64,000 bases of DNA, from NCBI GenBank assembly GCA_025506515.1, contig CM046452.1, positions 40,023,518 to 40,087,517 on the forward strand, written 5' to 3'. The DNA is from Flaveria trinervia. Its lineage: Eukaryota > Streptophyta > Magnoliopsida > Asterales > Asteraceae. The translations under genes and the position numbers were made by a program. Below the pieces are notes generated by a model that saw nothing but the letters and a program-made list of their open reading frames with translations, did no database searches and was not told the origin of the DNA. This document shows, one piece after another, positions 20,267 to 31,646 of the stretch (its first letter is position 1; each line of letters begins with the position of its first letter).

Positions 20267-22984
20267 TTATATCTGGAAACCCAATCCTTGCTTGTCTTGG
20301 GCTTATTTACAAAAGGTAATTCAATAGTGATAGATCCTATGGTTGTACTAAGAGGATCTTGAGCTGTTGTAGATGGAGAAATCTCAGTCACTTGGTCTTT
20401 CTTAGACATCCACACCACCTTTGGAGTCTTGGACTTGACCTTCAAAACTTCGGAAGCTTGTGGAACTTCGGAAGTTTTGATGACTGATACTTCGGAAGAT
20501 TCTGCGGACACTGCAATAGATTTCAGTGCTTCGGAAGAATTCCTTTCTTCCGAGACCAATATTTCTTCCGAAGGTAATTTTCCATTTCCCTTATTTTTAG
20601 ATTTGAGACTTCTGAAGGAAACTAGTTTTCCTTCTGAAGCCTGAATCTTCTTGGAACTCTTTGAAGCCTTTGTTTTGGCCATGTGGACAGTACCTTTAGG
20701 ATTGAAGGGATAATCCTTTGCAATGTGAGTAGTGTTGTCACACATAACACAATTCATCTTCTTCTTCACAAGAGCCTTTTCATGAGAATAAGACTATTTT
20801 TGGTCACATCCCTTCTCCACCTTCATCTTTACAGATGCTGAGACAGTCCTCTTGGGCTGAGGACTGTGCTTGGAGTTTGATGGTCTAGGCTGTGCAGCAG
20901 TGGTACACAGCAAATCAGTCTTCTTCTTGCTACTGAGATGAGTTGAACAAGAACCAGAACTCTTAGCAGAAGAGTTTTGGTTGATGTCTTCAGTCCCTAC
21001 CACTTTAAACCCTGCAGAAATAAAAACTTGTTTCTACTTAGAGTCAAAAGCAGTCTTGATCTCTTGAGCCTTCCTTGACTTTCTTTTGCTCTTTCTGATC
21101 AAGTTCTCTCTCATGGACTTGGTCATCACAGTCTTCACTTTCTCCTCAGAAGGATAGTGGCCCTTCTTGGAATACTCCTCTTCACTCTTAGTAGAGGGAT
21201 TCTTCACTATCTCTTCTTCATCCTCCTCACTCATAGGATCTATGAGAGGAAGCTCATCTTCACAAGTTCCACACCTAGGGGTCTTACAAACAAGTTTGTG
21301 TGTAGAGGAGCTATCTCATTTGATCCCAGTCCCTGTCTATTTTGATAGCACACTTTGTTGTGCAGGGATGAGGATATCATGTTCATGAAGGTCTCTTCTT
21401 CAAGAACATTCTTTTCTGCCCTGGCTTTGCTGATCACAAGCTCAGCCTGGCACTCAGTGAGCTTGGTTATGAGATCTTCAATTTGAGTTCTAAAATCTGT
21501 GTGTTCATGTTTTAGAACTAAAATGGTTTTCTCTAAGTCCTCTATTTTCAGCTTATAATCATTTTCAGACTTTCTAAAATCAGATTTTAAAATATTTAAG
21601 GACTCAATATCAGATCTCAATTCCAAGTTATAGGACCTGTACCTATTAACTTTAGCAATGCATTCAGGAGTACAGAGATGTTCCAATACCTTGGATTCAT
21701 CATGATCTGCCATCAGTGCTTGGTTTGGAGAAGCATCTTCCACCTGAAAGCTCCAGTCAAAGCCTCCTTCTTCAACAGCAATAGCAGCTTGCTGCTTTGA
21801 CTTCTCATTATGAAGTGCTTTGTCAGTGTAGTTTGGTCTGGATTGTGTTTGGCCACCATTGGTTCTAGGTGCCTTACACTCTCTGGCAAAGTGGCCCATC
21901 AAGTTACAGTTGTAACACTTGACTTTGCCTTTGTCCAGTCCAAACTTTCCACCGGTTGCATTGCTTGGAAACTTCCTTCCAGTCCTCTTGTAGAACTTAT
22001 TGGCTCTCTGAGTGAGAAGAGCCATCTACTGGACTATTTCCATGTATTCCAGATCATCTAGATGGATACAGTCCAAGTCTTCAAGAGTGAAATGAGAGTT
22101 GCCACTGCTTTCATCAGAAGACACAAATGCTTGAGTAGAGCTTGTCTCTTGGAATGGGCTTCCTTGAGTGTAGTTCTCCCTTGGTGTCTCTGGGAAGGTG
22201 ATGAAAGGACCCTTGGGTGAGTTGTCAGGGTAGCATATAAGATGATGTTTGGGTTCTATGCTATCCCTTTCAACCATATGTAGGGCTGAACCCATTTGAT
22301 TGTTGGAGTTGCCAGATGAACCCTGCATGTTCATTTCCATCTGGTAGCCACTGAGAATCCCATATAACTCTGTCAAAGTGAGAGTTTGAGATTTTTAGTT
22401 CTCTTGATCACCACACAGTAGTGTGTCCATTGCCTAGGAAGTGAGGACATGAACTTCCTTACAATGTCTCTATTCTCAAGAGCAACTCGTCCATCCACTA
22501 GGGTATCCATAATCTTAACATACCTGAAGTATTGCTGAGTCATGGTCTCACCTATTTTGAACGTGATGTTTTCAAACTGCTGCTTCAGGAGATCCTTCTT
22601 GTCCTCCTTGCCTTCAGAAGAATGCTCATACATCAGTTTCAGTGCATCCCATAGCTGTTTAGCTGTTTTGCACTTCTTGAAACCTCTATATACAGAGTTT
22701 GGAAGGGTAGTTTGAAGAGCTGTCATGGCTTTCCTGTCTATCTCTACTCTCTTCCTATCTTCATCAGAGTAGTTAGCCACATCTTTAGGGATCATACCAG
22801 CACCAGTAGTAGAGGGTGTGCTGGGTATGAAAGGTCCATTCTCAATAGACTCCCACATTCTTGAATCGAGAGACCTGATGAAACCTTCCATTCTTAAACA
22901 CCAGGTGTCAAACTCATCAAGAGTGATCAGTGGGGACTTGTTCATGGTTCCAGTTTCCATATCGGTTTTGGAAATGGCTGCAAT
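20263..22984 (-). pseudogene. gag of element B, start codon and frame damaged
   Basis: The codon matching A's gag start reads ATT (22982-22984). The next in-frame Met is in KTDMETG. Segments: 22984-22373 (capsid region, KQLWDALKLMYEHSSE), 22376-22026, then 22025-21240, 21234-21034, 21003-20794 and 20769-20263. A CAG-to-TAG nonsense change separates the second and third segments at 22026. The zinc knuckle is perfect: C-x2-C-x4-H-x4-C at 21918-21877 (CYNCNLMGHFAREC). A long coiled coil follows (about 21650-21410), then basic KSKRKSRK. A second knuckle, CVMCDNTTHIAKDY, has lost its last Cys to Tyr (about 20750). The tail is rich in Ser-Glu encoded by TTCGGAAG words and ends SKDWVSRYN stop. Confidence 0.87.
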
Positions 22985-23054
22985 TTGAAAAGTTTGGTAT
23001 TTGTATGTGTGAGGGATCTTAAGATGGTGACATCTTATATCAAGAGCCTGAAAG

Positions 23055-23066
23055 CTCTGATACCAA
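23055..23066 (-). other. Primer binding site of element B
   Basis: GCTCTGATACCA on the plus strand is the reverse complement of TGGTATCAGAGC, two bases from the LTR edge. Confidence 0.95.
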
Positions 23067-23068
23067 AT

Positions 23069-23865
23069 GCAGGATCGTTGAAGGGTGTGAGTTACAACAC
23101 AACAACACAAAGAGGAGATTAACCAAACTTTAATTAAGCAGTAAACTGGATTAACCAAGATAAGACACTAAGAACACAAGTAATGAAAGAGACAGAACAC
23201 AAAAACACAAGTATATGGTTTTCAAAAATGCAGTACATTGCTTTCTCTATGTTCTATTACAAGTGTTACAAAGCATAAATAAAAGTTACAAGAACATGAG
23301 ATACTTATACTACATCCTACAGCTGGGTATACTTTGAAAGCCAGCTGGATACAATTGACTAGACACAAACAAAATTAATTGTAGAGTCAAAAGGCAGATT
23401 GCCTTTTAATTTGTGACTATGAAAAGCCATAGCTCACATCCTTTTCTATTACAAAAAGGATAAAGTACATAAAGTAGAAAGAATACAGACTCAAGACCTT
23501 AATGTACAGTTACCAAAAGCATGGACCTTATCACCAAACCATGTTAGTTGGTGACTTGCAAAGTTGCAGCAGAAAGATGTCCAGCTTTATGGAACAGTAC
23601 ATCAGATAAAGCATATGTTAAAAGTCTTCGGAAGAAATCTGTCTTCATGAACTTGAAGCTTCGGAAGACTTTGTCTCTGAGGCTTCGGAAGACTTCATCT
23701 TTGGCTTCGGAAGATGTTGGTCTTGGCTTCGGAAGATTTCACACTTAGAGTATTTCTGTTGCACATGTGAAACTTCCGAAGCATTCCACTTCAATGCACT
23801 TGTGCAGCATACAGGAGAGACTAAAAGATGTTTAGGTTGCATCAGCCTCTTCATTAATCTCTACA
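23069..23865 (-). repeat. 5' LTR of element B (797 bp)
   Basis: On the minus strand it begins TGTAGAGATT and ends GATCCTGCA. It aligns along its length with A's LTR, including the CTTCGGAAG-type words (23625-23735 and 23770-23785), with many substitutions. GTGAT (23866-23870) follows and is the expected right copy of B's target duplication; the left copy is outside the window. Confidence 0.92.
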
Positions 23866-25697
23866 GTGATCAACTGCCTGAGTCTACTGAACTTGATGTT
23901 CGTGTAGCTTCAGCAGTTCCATCCACAACAAATGCTGATGAGATCTTTGAATCCTCTACTTCATTTGAATTATCATCGCATTCTAGGTTTCAAGAATCTG
24001 GATCACCATATGTTGCTGTTGTATCACCTTCAAACACTTGCACATATCTTATTGAGTATCAAGAACTGAAGAATCATCCCATGTCTCAGATCATTGGTGA
24101 CATCAATGCTGGTGTTTCAACCAGAAATCAATTGTCCAACTTTTGCTTCTATGCTCTCTTCATCGGTCAGCAAGAGCCAAAGAATTATCATATTACATTA
24201 AGAGACAATGGATGGGTTGAAGCTATGCAACTTGAGTTTCTTCAGTTTCAAAAGCAGCAAGTGTGGGAACTGGTTCCTTTTCCCCAAGGTAAGTGTGCCA
24301 TAGGCACTAAATGGGTGTTTAGGAATAAAACAGATGAAAAAGGCCAAATTGTCAAGAACAAGGCCAGACTGGTTGTATAGGGGTTTTCACAAGAAGAAGG
24401 TATTGATTATGATGAAACCTTTGCCCCTGTAGCCAGACTAGAAGCAATCAGATTGTTTTTATCTTATGCTGCCTTTCATATTGTCAAAGTTTTTCAAATG
24501 GATGTCAAAAGTGCATTCTTATATGGTAAAATAAAAGAAGAAGTTTATGTGTGCAAACCACCAGGTTTTGAAGATCATAAACATCCAGATTGGGTGTATA
24601 AGCTTGATAAGGCTCTTTATGGACTAAAACAAGCACCTAGAGCCTCATATGAAACACTGTCCAATTTTCTTCTTCAAAATAATTTCACTAGAGGCTCCAT
24701 AGATAAAACCTTGTTCATTAAGAAAGTAGGCATGCATAAGCTCCTTGTTCAATTTATGTTGATGATATTATTTTTGCATCCTCTGATCCACAGTTGTGTG
24801 ATGCCTTTACTAAGTTGATGCAACAAAAGTTTGAAATGAGTGCCATAGGAGAATTACAGTTCTTTTTGGGGTTGCAAATCAAACAAAAGGTTGATGGAAC
24901 TTTCATTCATCAGTCAAAATATACAAAGGATTTATTGAAAAAGTTTGATTTACAAAACTGTAAGCCCTGCTTTACTCCCATGTGCAGCACCAGACAACTG
25001 GATGCTGATCAGAAAGGTAAAGCGGTTGATGAAACTCTTTACAGATGTATGGTTGGTTCCTTGATGTACCTTACAGCTTCTTGACTAGACATCATGTTTG
25101 CAACTTGTGTCTGTGCTAGATTTCAAGCTGCACATAAAGTATCCCATATGATTGCAGTCAAAAGGATCTTTAGATATTTGCAAGGAACTCAATCTCTAGG
25201 ACTTTGGTATTTCACTGGGCACTCTTGCAAATTAGTTGCTTTCTCTGATAGTGACTATATAGGGTGTAAAATAACCAGAAAATCAACCTCTGGTGGATGC
25301 CAATTTCTAGGAACTGTTTAGTTTCTTGGCAGAGTAAGAAACAAACTTCTGTTGCTACATCCACTGCTGAAGCAGAGTACATTGCTGCTGCAAGTTGTAC
25401 ATCGCAGGTACTCTGGCTTCAGAATCAATTACTGGATTATGACATTACAGAGACTAAGACTCCTTTACTGATGGACATTGCTTCAGCTCTTTGTATTGTT
25501 AAGAATCCTGTCCAGCATTCTAGGGCCAAACATATTGAGATCAGACATCATTTTATCAGGATTGTTATGAAAAAGGTCTGATTGATCCAAAGTTTGTTCC
25601 TAGTGCTGATGAGCTTGCAGATATATTTACTAAGCCTTTGGACAGTGCAACTTTTCAAAATCTTGTGCTAAGGCTTGGTATGCTGCAGCTTGAATAA
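23866..25697 (+). pseudogene. pol of element C, RT and RNase H (5' truncated by B)
   Basis: The reading starts in the linker before RT (QLPESTELDVRVASAVPSTT). It continues through QEPKNYHITLRDNGWVEAMQ, GTKWVFRNKTDEKG and VFQMDVKSAFLYGKIKEEVY to ALYGLKQAPRA. The YVDD codons are at 24755-24766, but the open frame shifts just before them. The connection has SLMYLTAS then TGA in place of Arg (25083), followed by DIMFATCVCARFQA. RNase H has SDSDYIG, STAEAEYIAA and LMDIASA. The end is LGMLQLE then TAA at 25695-25697. Frame breaks lie near 24380, 24750, 25315 and 25560. It was once a normal copia RT. Confidence 0.87.
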
Positions 25698-26286
25698 ATT
25701 GACAACTACTGATGATCTCAGCTCCCAAGTACTGATGAGCATCAGTATACAACTGCCACAAATAGGTACTGAAGCTATTTTATCTTCAGCATTTTTTCAT
25801 AACTCCTAAAGACTAAATTCCTTAAAGTACTCAAGTACTTTATCTGTTGCAAAGTACTGAAGTGGTTACAACTACTGACGTCTGTTCTAACAAATAAGTA
25901 CTAATGACAAATGAAACATCTGAAAATTAGATAATCTGCTGAGTAAGTGTTAAGGTCAAATGAAACAACTGAGATATGTGAATTGACGACAACAACAGAT
26001 GAGTAAGTTTATTCTTCAATTGTTTGAAACAACTGTTGTTTCATTTCAAAACAACTAAAGCCAAAACCAAGTCTTCAGTAGTTTTCAACTACTTATTACA
26101 AACACCAAGTCTTCAGTTACTTATAACATCTGAAAGGTAAAACCATGTCTTCAGTCGTTTTCTAACAACTGATGACTAAAACCAAAACTTTCAACTGTTT
26201 TCTTTCACCCGTTTCATAACCTATAAATACCTAACCCTAACTTCAAACTTTTCATAAATCGATTTCCGAACGTTCATCTCCCATTA
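25698..26286 (+). promoter_or_regulatory. C pol-ORF3 spacer: hairpin-rich regulatory region with TATA box
   Basis: No gene. Short inverted repeats follow one another: TACTGATG/CATCAGTA (25730-25747), CTGAAG/CTTCAG (about 25766-25785), and GAAACAACTGTTGTTTC, a 17-base palindrome at 26026-26042. CTTCAGT-type units recur at 26075-26190. TATAAATA lies at 26222-26229, 58 bp before the ORF3 ATG. A promoter or structured RNA role is inferred. Confidence 0.6.
26222..26229 (+). promoter_or_regulatory. TATA box upstream of ORF3 (element C)
   Basis: TATAAATA followed by CCTAACCCTAAC, at the same position as in E (60296-60303). Confidence 0.55.
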
Positions 26287-29200
26287 ATGGCGACCATGCA
26301 AATCAAACCTCGACACAACTGTGTTGCCTACTTCACAAAATCGACCTTTTGGACTAAGTTTGATGATGCTATTGATCTGATGGCTGATTCCTAGTATCGA
26401 CCTACTTTTCTTCTAAATTCCACCATCTATCCAGACTCTCTTCATCAATTCTGCACAAAGGTTACCATCTATACCGGTGAGAATGATGTCCCGATCACTC
26501 TCCAGTCATTTGTAAACCAGAAGAAGGTGGTAGTCACTCCTACTATCATTCGCCAAACTCTAGATCTGAATGATGCTACCTTTGTCACCAAATACCCGAA
26601 GGGCACAATTGATCTCTCATTCATTAACCATGGATATGAGGGCACCTAAGTGCTACAACCATTCTGAAGAAGCACTTTCATGATGCTGAACGCCTAATCT
26701 TCCACATGATCAATGTTTGCCTTGCCCCCCAAACCTCTTCATGGGATCAAATGTCATCCAGGTGGCAGCAGGTATTGTATTCTATTCTTGAATGCCAAAG
26801 CTTAAATTTTTCTGAAATTATATTTTTAGAATTAAAAGATCTGGCAATGAAACCGACAGCTAATAGATGACTATTATATCCAAGGTTTCTTATGGCCATA
26901 ATCATGAATCAGTTACAATCTGATGGCCCTGTTGGCCTTGGAGTCCTTGCTGTGATAGTGTTGCCAGAGGTATACTGGAGGCACAACTCTGACCCACACC
27001 TCAAAGAGGCTGCCAAACTGCTAAAACCCAAGCAGAAGGTACCCACAGCCTTATCCTCCAGATCCAAAGTCCCCTCCAAACCTTATTCCAATCAAACCAA
27101 AAAGGCTACTCAGGGAGTTGAGTCCCCTAATGATGCCCCTGCAACACAAAGGCAGGTTGAAACTATGGGTAGTAATCCCCCTGTAGTTTCTAGGACTCTA
27201 CCAGCTGAAACCGCTCAGGAATCCTCTTAACAGGATCCTGATGCAACCAAAAATGGGGAAACCACATGACTGGGATCTCTCTCACTTGAGAAGATTGCCA
27301 TTGAAGAGCACCATTCACTCCAGGTGCAATCCTTCTCACACCTATCTCCCACTGAAGCCACCCTTACAAGCCCAACTGTGGTTATTGCATAAGTGCTGAC
27401 TCAACTACATTCCTCTACCCCTCCCCAGAAACCTGTTACCACTGGGAAAACCTCAACAGTGGAGGGAGAGGATTATAATGTAGCTGATAACCCACAACAT
27501 AGGGATTACAGAGTTCCATATCCCTGTGTAGAGGAGGAGTTTAGAATATCTGGTGAGGTTGCCTCTTCTCCTTGTTCAGCACATGATCATGATGAAGATG
27601 GTATCATCTCTAAGTCCTCACCAGAGGCAACTGCCAATGAAGGACATTATCCTCAGGCAGGAAGTCCCCAGTTCTGAGAAATAGGGGCACATGTGAATAC
27701 TGATCTACACTCAGCACATGTTCATCCTGATTTCGTCAGGAGGTCAGCTGATTCAGCACAGACTGATGATGACCTGGGCTTTTTCTTTGATATTCTAGCC
27801 CACAATACTACTCTTGAGACTGAGGTATGCAGACTACAGGAACTGCTTGCCAAAATGTCACAAGAATCAAGTCTATCTGCCCAAATTCACCCACTGATGG
27901 CAGTTTCTGCTGAAACTATCCCAAACACTGAGCCACTCTCAACAAATTTGCCACCAGCCACTGCTTCAGGTGCCATTTCTCAGGGACAGAACCTCTCTGA
28001 GCAAATGGTTGCTGCCTTTCAAACATCCTTACCTCTCATCACTTCCATAATCACAAACATTGTACATCAAGCCATTGATGAGAGGCTTTCCTCAAATCTT
28101 CAATCTTTAGTTGATGTTGTTGTTTCTAAGAGACTTTCGGACATTCACACCCCTGAACCCAATGCACCCAAAAAGGGGGAGTCTAAGTCAGTGAAAGTAG
28201 ACAAAAGAAAAAGAGCTGAAGAGGAAGCAGAAAAAGAGAGGAAAGAAAAGGAAATAACAACCTATAAGAGGAAGAAAAGCTCTGAAAAGACTGAAGGATC
28301 TGAAAAGACTGAGAAAAAGTTAGAAGAATTGATCAAAGAAGCTGATGAGCAACATAGCAGATCTATGGATAAGATTATTGATCAACTCTTCAGACAAGGA
28401 TTTGACACTGCCAAACATGACTCTGAGATCAGAAGGTTAGAGATTCAAGAAATTGAACAAAGATGGGCAAGTTGGGGTGAGAAAGAAAGAGAAAGGATAG
28501 AAACTATGGCAAGATTTATATCAAAACATCTGGGAAGGTCAATCATTGAAGTAAAGTCATGGTCCAGAGACAGTATTTCAAAGATAACCACCAGAATCTA
28601 TTCTTCTGAAGTATTTAACAAAGGATTGATCATAGAAGCCCTTGATGAAGCTGGTGCTGGGAAAAGGACTGATATGGCAAAATTATCCAAAGCTTCACTC
28701 ACATCCAAGATGCTAGAGCAGCCTGCACTATCACCCAAACCAAAACAACCACCTTCACAACCCTCAAAACCAACTCCTTTACCTAAGAAACCTACTGGAA
28801 CCCATTACCAATGATGCACCTAAGAGGAGGAGAATGGTGTTGAGGATGGAAGAAAAAGAAGAAGATGATGAGGATGATAGTCTGCCACTCTTGATGTTCT
28901 CAAAATAAAAATGCCTGAGCCTTGGAGTCAACCAATAATAATCACTCTTGACTTCCAAAGGCAAATGGTAAAAGTCAAACTTGAAGAAGAAGAACAACAC
29001 AAACAACATGATGAGCAGCTGTTAAGGATGATTGATAAAGAGTTTCCCAAGTCTTCATCCATACAAGCTATGAAGAAACATGCTCAGAGATTGTATGCTC
29101 TCAGATTTACATTCCAATATGAGAAAGAGAGAGTGAGAATTTGGCCCGACCCTAGAGTAAGTGACAGAATTCGCAAAAAGAAGATTCCAAGCAGATACAA

Positions 29201-29602
29201 TGGCCAAGTAAAGAAGATTGTAGATGTTGTGATTATGCTGGCCAGTGTAGTGTCACCCTGGGAAATCCTTGATGACTTCAAGAAAGCTTACAAGTCTAAG
29301 ATGACTCCACAAACCTTACTAGAAAAAAAAATGGAAAGAAGGGGTTAATCTACAAGAAGCTTGAAGAAATAAGAAGAAATGAGCTCCAGTTATTGCTTGA
29401 AGGCACTCATCCTGATGAGTTTGCATACAGAGAGATAACAACTGTGGAGCTAAAAAATGGAAAGCATATTAAGTACTTATCTGAGTACTATGGGCCTCAG
29501 TTCTTCTTTGAAAGTGGAGCTGAAGAACTCACAATGGGAGAACAAGTTGTTTTCCTTGAGGCCTACGTCAGAGAGTCTTACAGACTTATCATTGGGAAGT
29601 AG
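26287..29602 (+). pseudogene. ORF3 of element C, mostly open C-terminal half
   Basis: It starts at ATG 26287 (MATMQIKPRHNCVAY), in the same context as D and E. The N-terminal domain is interrupted by stops (TAG near 26393, TAA near 26647) but readable: PTIIRQTLDLNDATF, YPKGTIDLSFINHGYEG and SSWDQM. An open segment at 26892-27230 and another at 27393-27677 cover the Pro/Thr-rich linker. A 373-codon open segment (27693-28814) covers DDDLGFFFDILAHNT, a KKGES site, a basic KRKRAEEEAEKE helix and FIAKHLGRS-like FISKHLGRSIIEVKSWSRDSI. The last block (28911-29602) includes YEKERVRIWPDPRVSDRI, RYNGQVKKI and SEYYGPQFFFESGAEEL. The stop is at 29600-29602. No membrane helix is seen. Unlike D and E, C has no frameshift at the KKGE site. 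Function unknown. Confidence 0.82.
28170..28181 (+). promoter_or_regulatory. Internal polypurine tract in ORF3 (element C)
   Basis: AAAAAGGGGGAG, 1.64 kb before the 3' LTR, encoding Lys-Lys-Gly-Glu in the open frame. Confidence 0.5.
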
Positions 29603-29792
29603 GTTTCATGGATGGGGTAACAGCTCTGTGTCCAATTCCCCAAGACAGAGTTCCCATTCATCCTTTGCCAATCAAACCTTCTGAAATCTCTTCCCTGGCC
29701 TGAGCTTATATTGAAGAATTCTAAGCTGATCCAGATTTTGTTTTTGCCAATAAGTGGGACCTCAATAATTTTAAACGTTTTGGCTGCATTGG

Positions 29793-29805
29793 TTCAGGGG
29801 GAGTT
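29793..29805 (+). other. 3' polypurine tract of element C
   Basis: TTCAGGGGGAGTT abuts the TGTTAGACC start of the LTR. Confidence 0.88.
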
Positions 29806-30476
29806 TGTTAGACCAAAAGAACCAATGAGCCAGATCAAAAAAACCTTTTAGTCCCACAGACATCAAAACAACTAAAGTAATCTACAACACCTGAAGACAA
29901 AGTCTGAAGACAAAGTCTGAAGACAACTACTGAAGACAAAGTCTAAAGACAAAGTCTGAAGACAAAGTTCTCAGAAATTGTCATAACAGCTGAAGTAGTA
30001 CTCTTAAGTAGTTGTGATGGTTTACATTTCAGTAGTTTGTAATAAGTAGTTTTATGTTATGTAAAACATCTGAAGTTCTTATACTTCAGATGTTATAACT
30101 TCAGTAGTTGTAATGTTAGTTTATACTTAGCTTTTAATGAAGGTGTCCTCAGTTGTTGTGGACATCTTCAGTAGTTTAGTTTACTTTCAGTTGTTTGTAT
30201 AAATCAGTTAGATGTCACTATCAAGTGTCGTCAGCTGATGTCACATTCCTTATAAAAGGAATGTTGACCTAATTTCCCGATAGGGGAAGTTTGTGCATGA
30301 ATGAAAACATTCTTTTTGCATAAAACTCTCTCTCTATAATTGTTACTATTTAATTGAATATTCATATTATTCTTGCTAGAATTTCGTCTAATTTGTGTGC
30401 TATTCCACTGCAAATCCTAATCTAATTGATCAAACTAGATTTCAATCCCTTCAGTCAATATGAAGGAATTGTAACA
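29806..30476 (+). repeat. 3' LTR of element C (about 671 bp)
   Basis: It begins TGTTAGACCAAAAGAACCAATGAG, the same start as E at 63914 and the complement of D at 46345. It ends GTAACA at 30476. A 13-bp unit (CTGAAGACAAAGT) is repeated in tandem at 29891-29968. CAGTAG/CTACTG words appear through U3. A TATA box (TATAAAA) lies at 30251. The end was chosen for the inverted TGTTA/TAACA termini; there is no second LTR in the window to confirm it. Confidence 0.8.
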
Positions 30477-30938
30477 TGAGCACTACCTTGGCTTTTGGAT
30501 ACATGAAGTTTTTTAAAATTTAAACTTTCTTGGGCACAATTGCCTTGAAAGTCAACAAGATCCAATAGCAATAAATGGTTCTAAGCAGTTGACTAGGACC
30601 ATACAATAAAATAAATTTCAAATAGTGCATTTAAAGCATAAGTAGAAGCAATAGTGCATTTAGGATCAACACAAGCAACAACGTGAAAACTTAATAAAAT
30701 TGTCCATCCATAGATTGGTAAACTACAGATGAGCCAATACTCAAAGTATAATGAAATTTCTTAGTTTGGTAACCTATGAAAATTAAGTTATACTTTATCA
30801 GCAGAAGTTTTTAAGTCATCCGCAGATGATCTAAGGAATCCGTAGATGATCTCCGGAAGAACTGAAAATTGCGGATAAGGGAAATTGAATAGAGGGTCCC
30901 ACATTATTAAGTAAATGAAATTAATGTGTTTTAGAGAG

Positions 30939-30946
30939 TATAAATG
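30939..30946 (+). promoter_or_regulatory. TATA-like box upstream of ORF3 (element H)
   Basis: TATAAATG, followed about 170 bp later by the leader intron and then the ORF3 start. The layout resembles that in G. Confidence 0.4.
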
Positions 30947-31113
30947 ATGTCTTTGACTTAAATATTCATTAAATCACTTTTTTCAGAATACATTTTTAAA
31001 CCTAGAAAAACGCACTAAACAAACATTTTTACCTCTTTCACAAACATTCAAAATCACCAAGTCAAAACATCAAAAAAAACACATAATCCTGATCTCATAT
31101 CATTGTGCTCAAG

Positions 31114-31233
31114 GTAAAATATGTCGTAATGATCAATAATGAACTGTTTGATTCTTGGTTATCCTTGTAGCTGTTCGCATTCTCATGTCAATAATGTTTA
31201 TTCTAACATAATCTTCTTAATCCTTATGAACAG
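31114..31233 (+). other. Predicted leader intron before ORF3 (element H)
   Basis: The donor is AAG|GTAAAA at 31111-31117. A branch-like CTAAC lies at about 31203, followed by a pyrimidine-rich run and ATGAACAG|ATG. The intron would end exactly at the ORF3 ATG. G has the same layout. Prediction only. Confidence 0.4.
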
Positions 31234-31621
31234 ATGGCTAATCAATTTGCAAGAGAGCGCAATGTGTGTGCTTTCTTAACCCTAATGATCCTGTTTTAGA
31301 AGGATGTTGAGACATTATACGCTATCTGAGAAGATCTAGGCTGTTTTATGCCTTATTAGCGAAGCCGGTGATACATCAATCACACATTACTGACTAATGG
31401 AACTCCGCATCAATAGAAGGGGACAGAGAAGTTGTAATGGCGGAAGTGAAGAATCAAAGACTGAGGATGAATCGGCAGACCTTAAAGAGGGTTCTAGAGC
31501 TAGGAGATCTAGAAGCTGGTCACCCTAATGTGTTCAAAAATGAATACATAGAGAGAATGTTCAATCTAATGGGATATGATGGTGACTTCGAGAAGGGGGA
31601 GATCAAGAAGGAAGACTATTG
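31234..31621 (+). pseudogene. ORF3 N-terminal remnant (element H)
   Basis: The ATG at 31234 gives MANQFARERNVCAF, followed by stops and frame changes. Reading is recovered at 31437-31621 (RQTLKRVLELGDLEAG, NLMGYDGDFEKGEI). GYDGDF matches the GYEGDF motif of A and B. The rest is replaced by the gypsy-type LTR insertion 26 bp after the stop. Similarity is short but falls in the right order and position. Confidence 0.55.
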
Positions 31622-31646
31622 ATGGGTGCGGATAGTAAATATATTT

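Larger units (their letters stand above)
16767..23865 (-). mobile_element. Copia element B, 5' part (LTR, gag, pol)
   Basis: On the minus strand: 5' LTR (23865-23069), PBS (23066-23055), gag (22984-20263) and pol (20244-16810). The element then meets element A at 16771 and continues at 4340. It is the same family as A, but its LTR has many substitutions and begins TGTAGAG, so it is an older or different subfamily. B lies inside element C's reverse-transcriptase linker: C's reading resumes at 23866 and matches E at about 57779. Confidence 0.92.
23866..30476 (+). mobile_element. Copia element C, 3' part (RT, RNase H, ORF3, 3' LTR)
   Basis: Same family as D and E. The left edge is the insertion site of B; the 5' LTR, gag and integrase of C should lie left of the window beyond B's 3' LTR. 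It contains RT-RNase H (to 25697), hairpin spacer, TATA box, ORF3 (26287-29602), PPT and a 3' LTR (29806-30476). The LTR ends are inverted repeats (TGTTA...TAACA). C's ORF3 differs substantially from D and E, so it is an older or separate copy. Confidence 0.88.
30477..31646 (+). mobile_element. Element H relic: ORF3 leader and start of another copia element
   Basis: This is the sequence into which C inserted. It holds words related to G's repeats (CATCCGCAGATGA and variants, 30815-30880), a TATA-like TATAAATG (30939-30946), a possible leader intron (31114-31233) and an ORF3-like start at 31234. It is cut on the right by a gypsy-type LTR. The body of H lies left of the window or is lost. Assignment to the G-like lineage rests on repeat words and leader layout. 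Confidence 0.6.

Noticed and set aside
23866..25697. A separate small element starting at 23866
   Set aside because: The edge is B's target duplication and the reading matches E's linker before RT, so it is element C cut by B.
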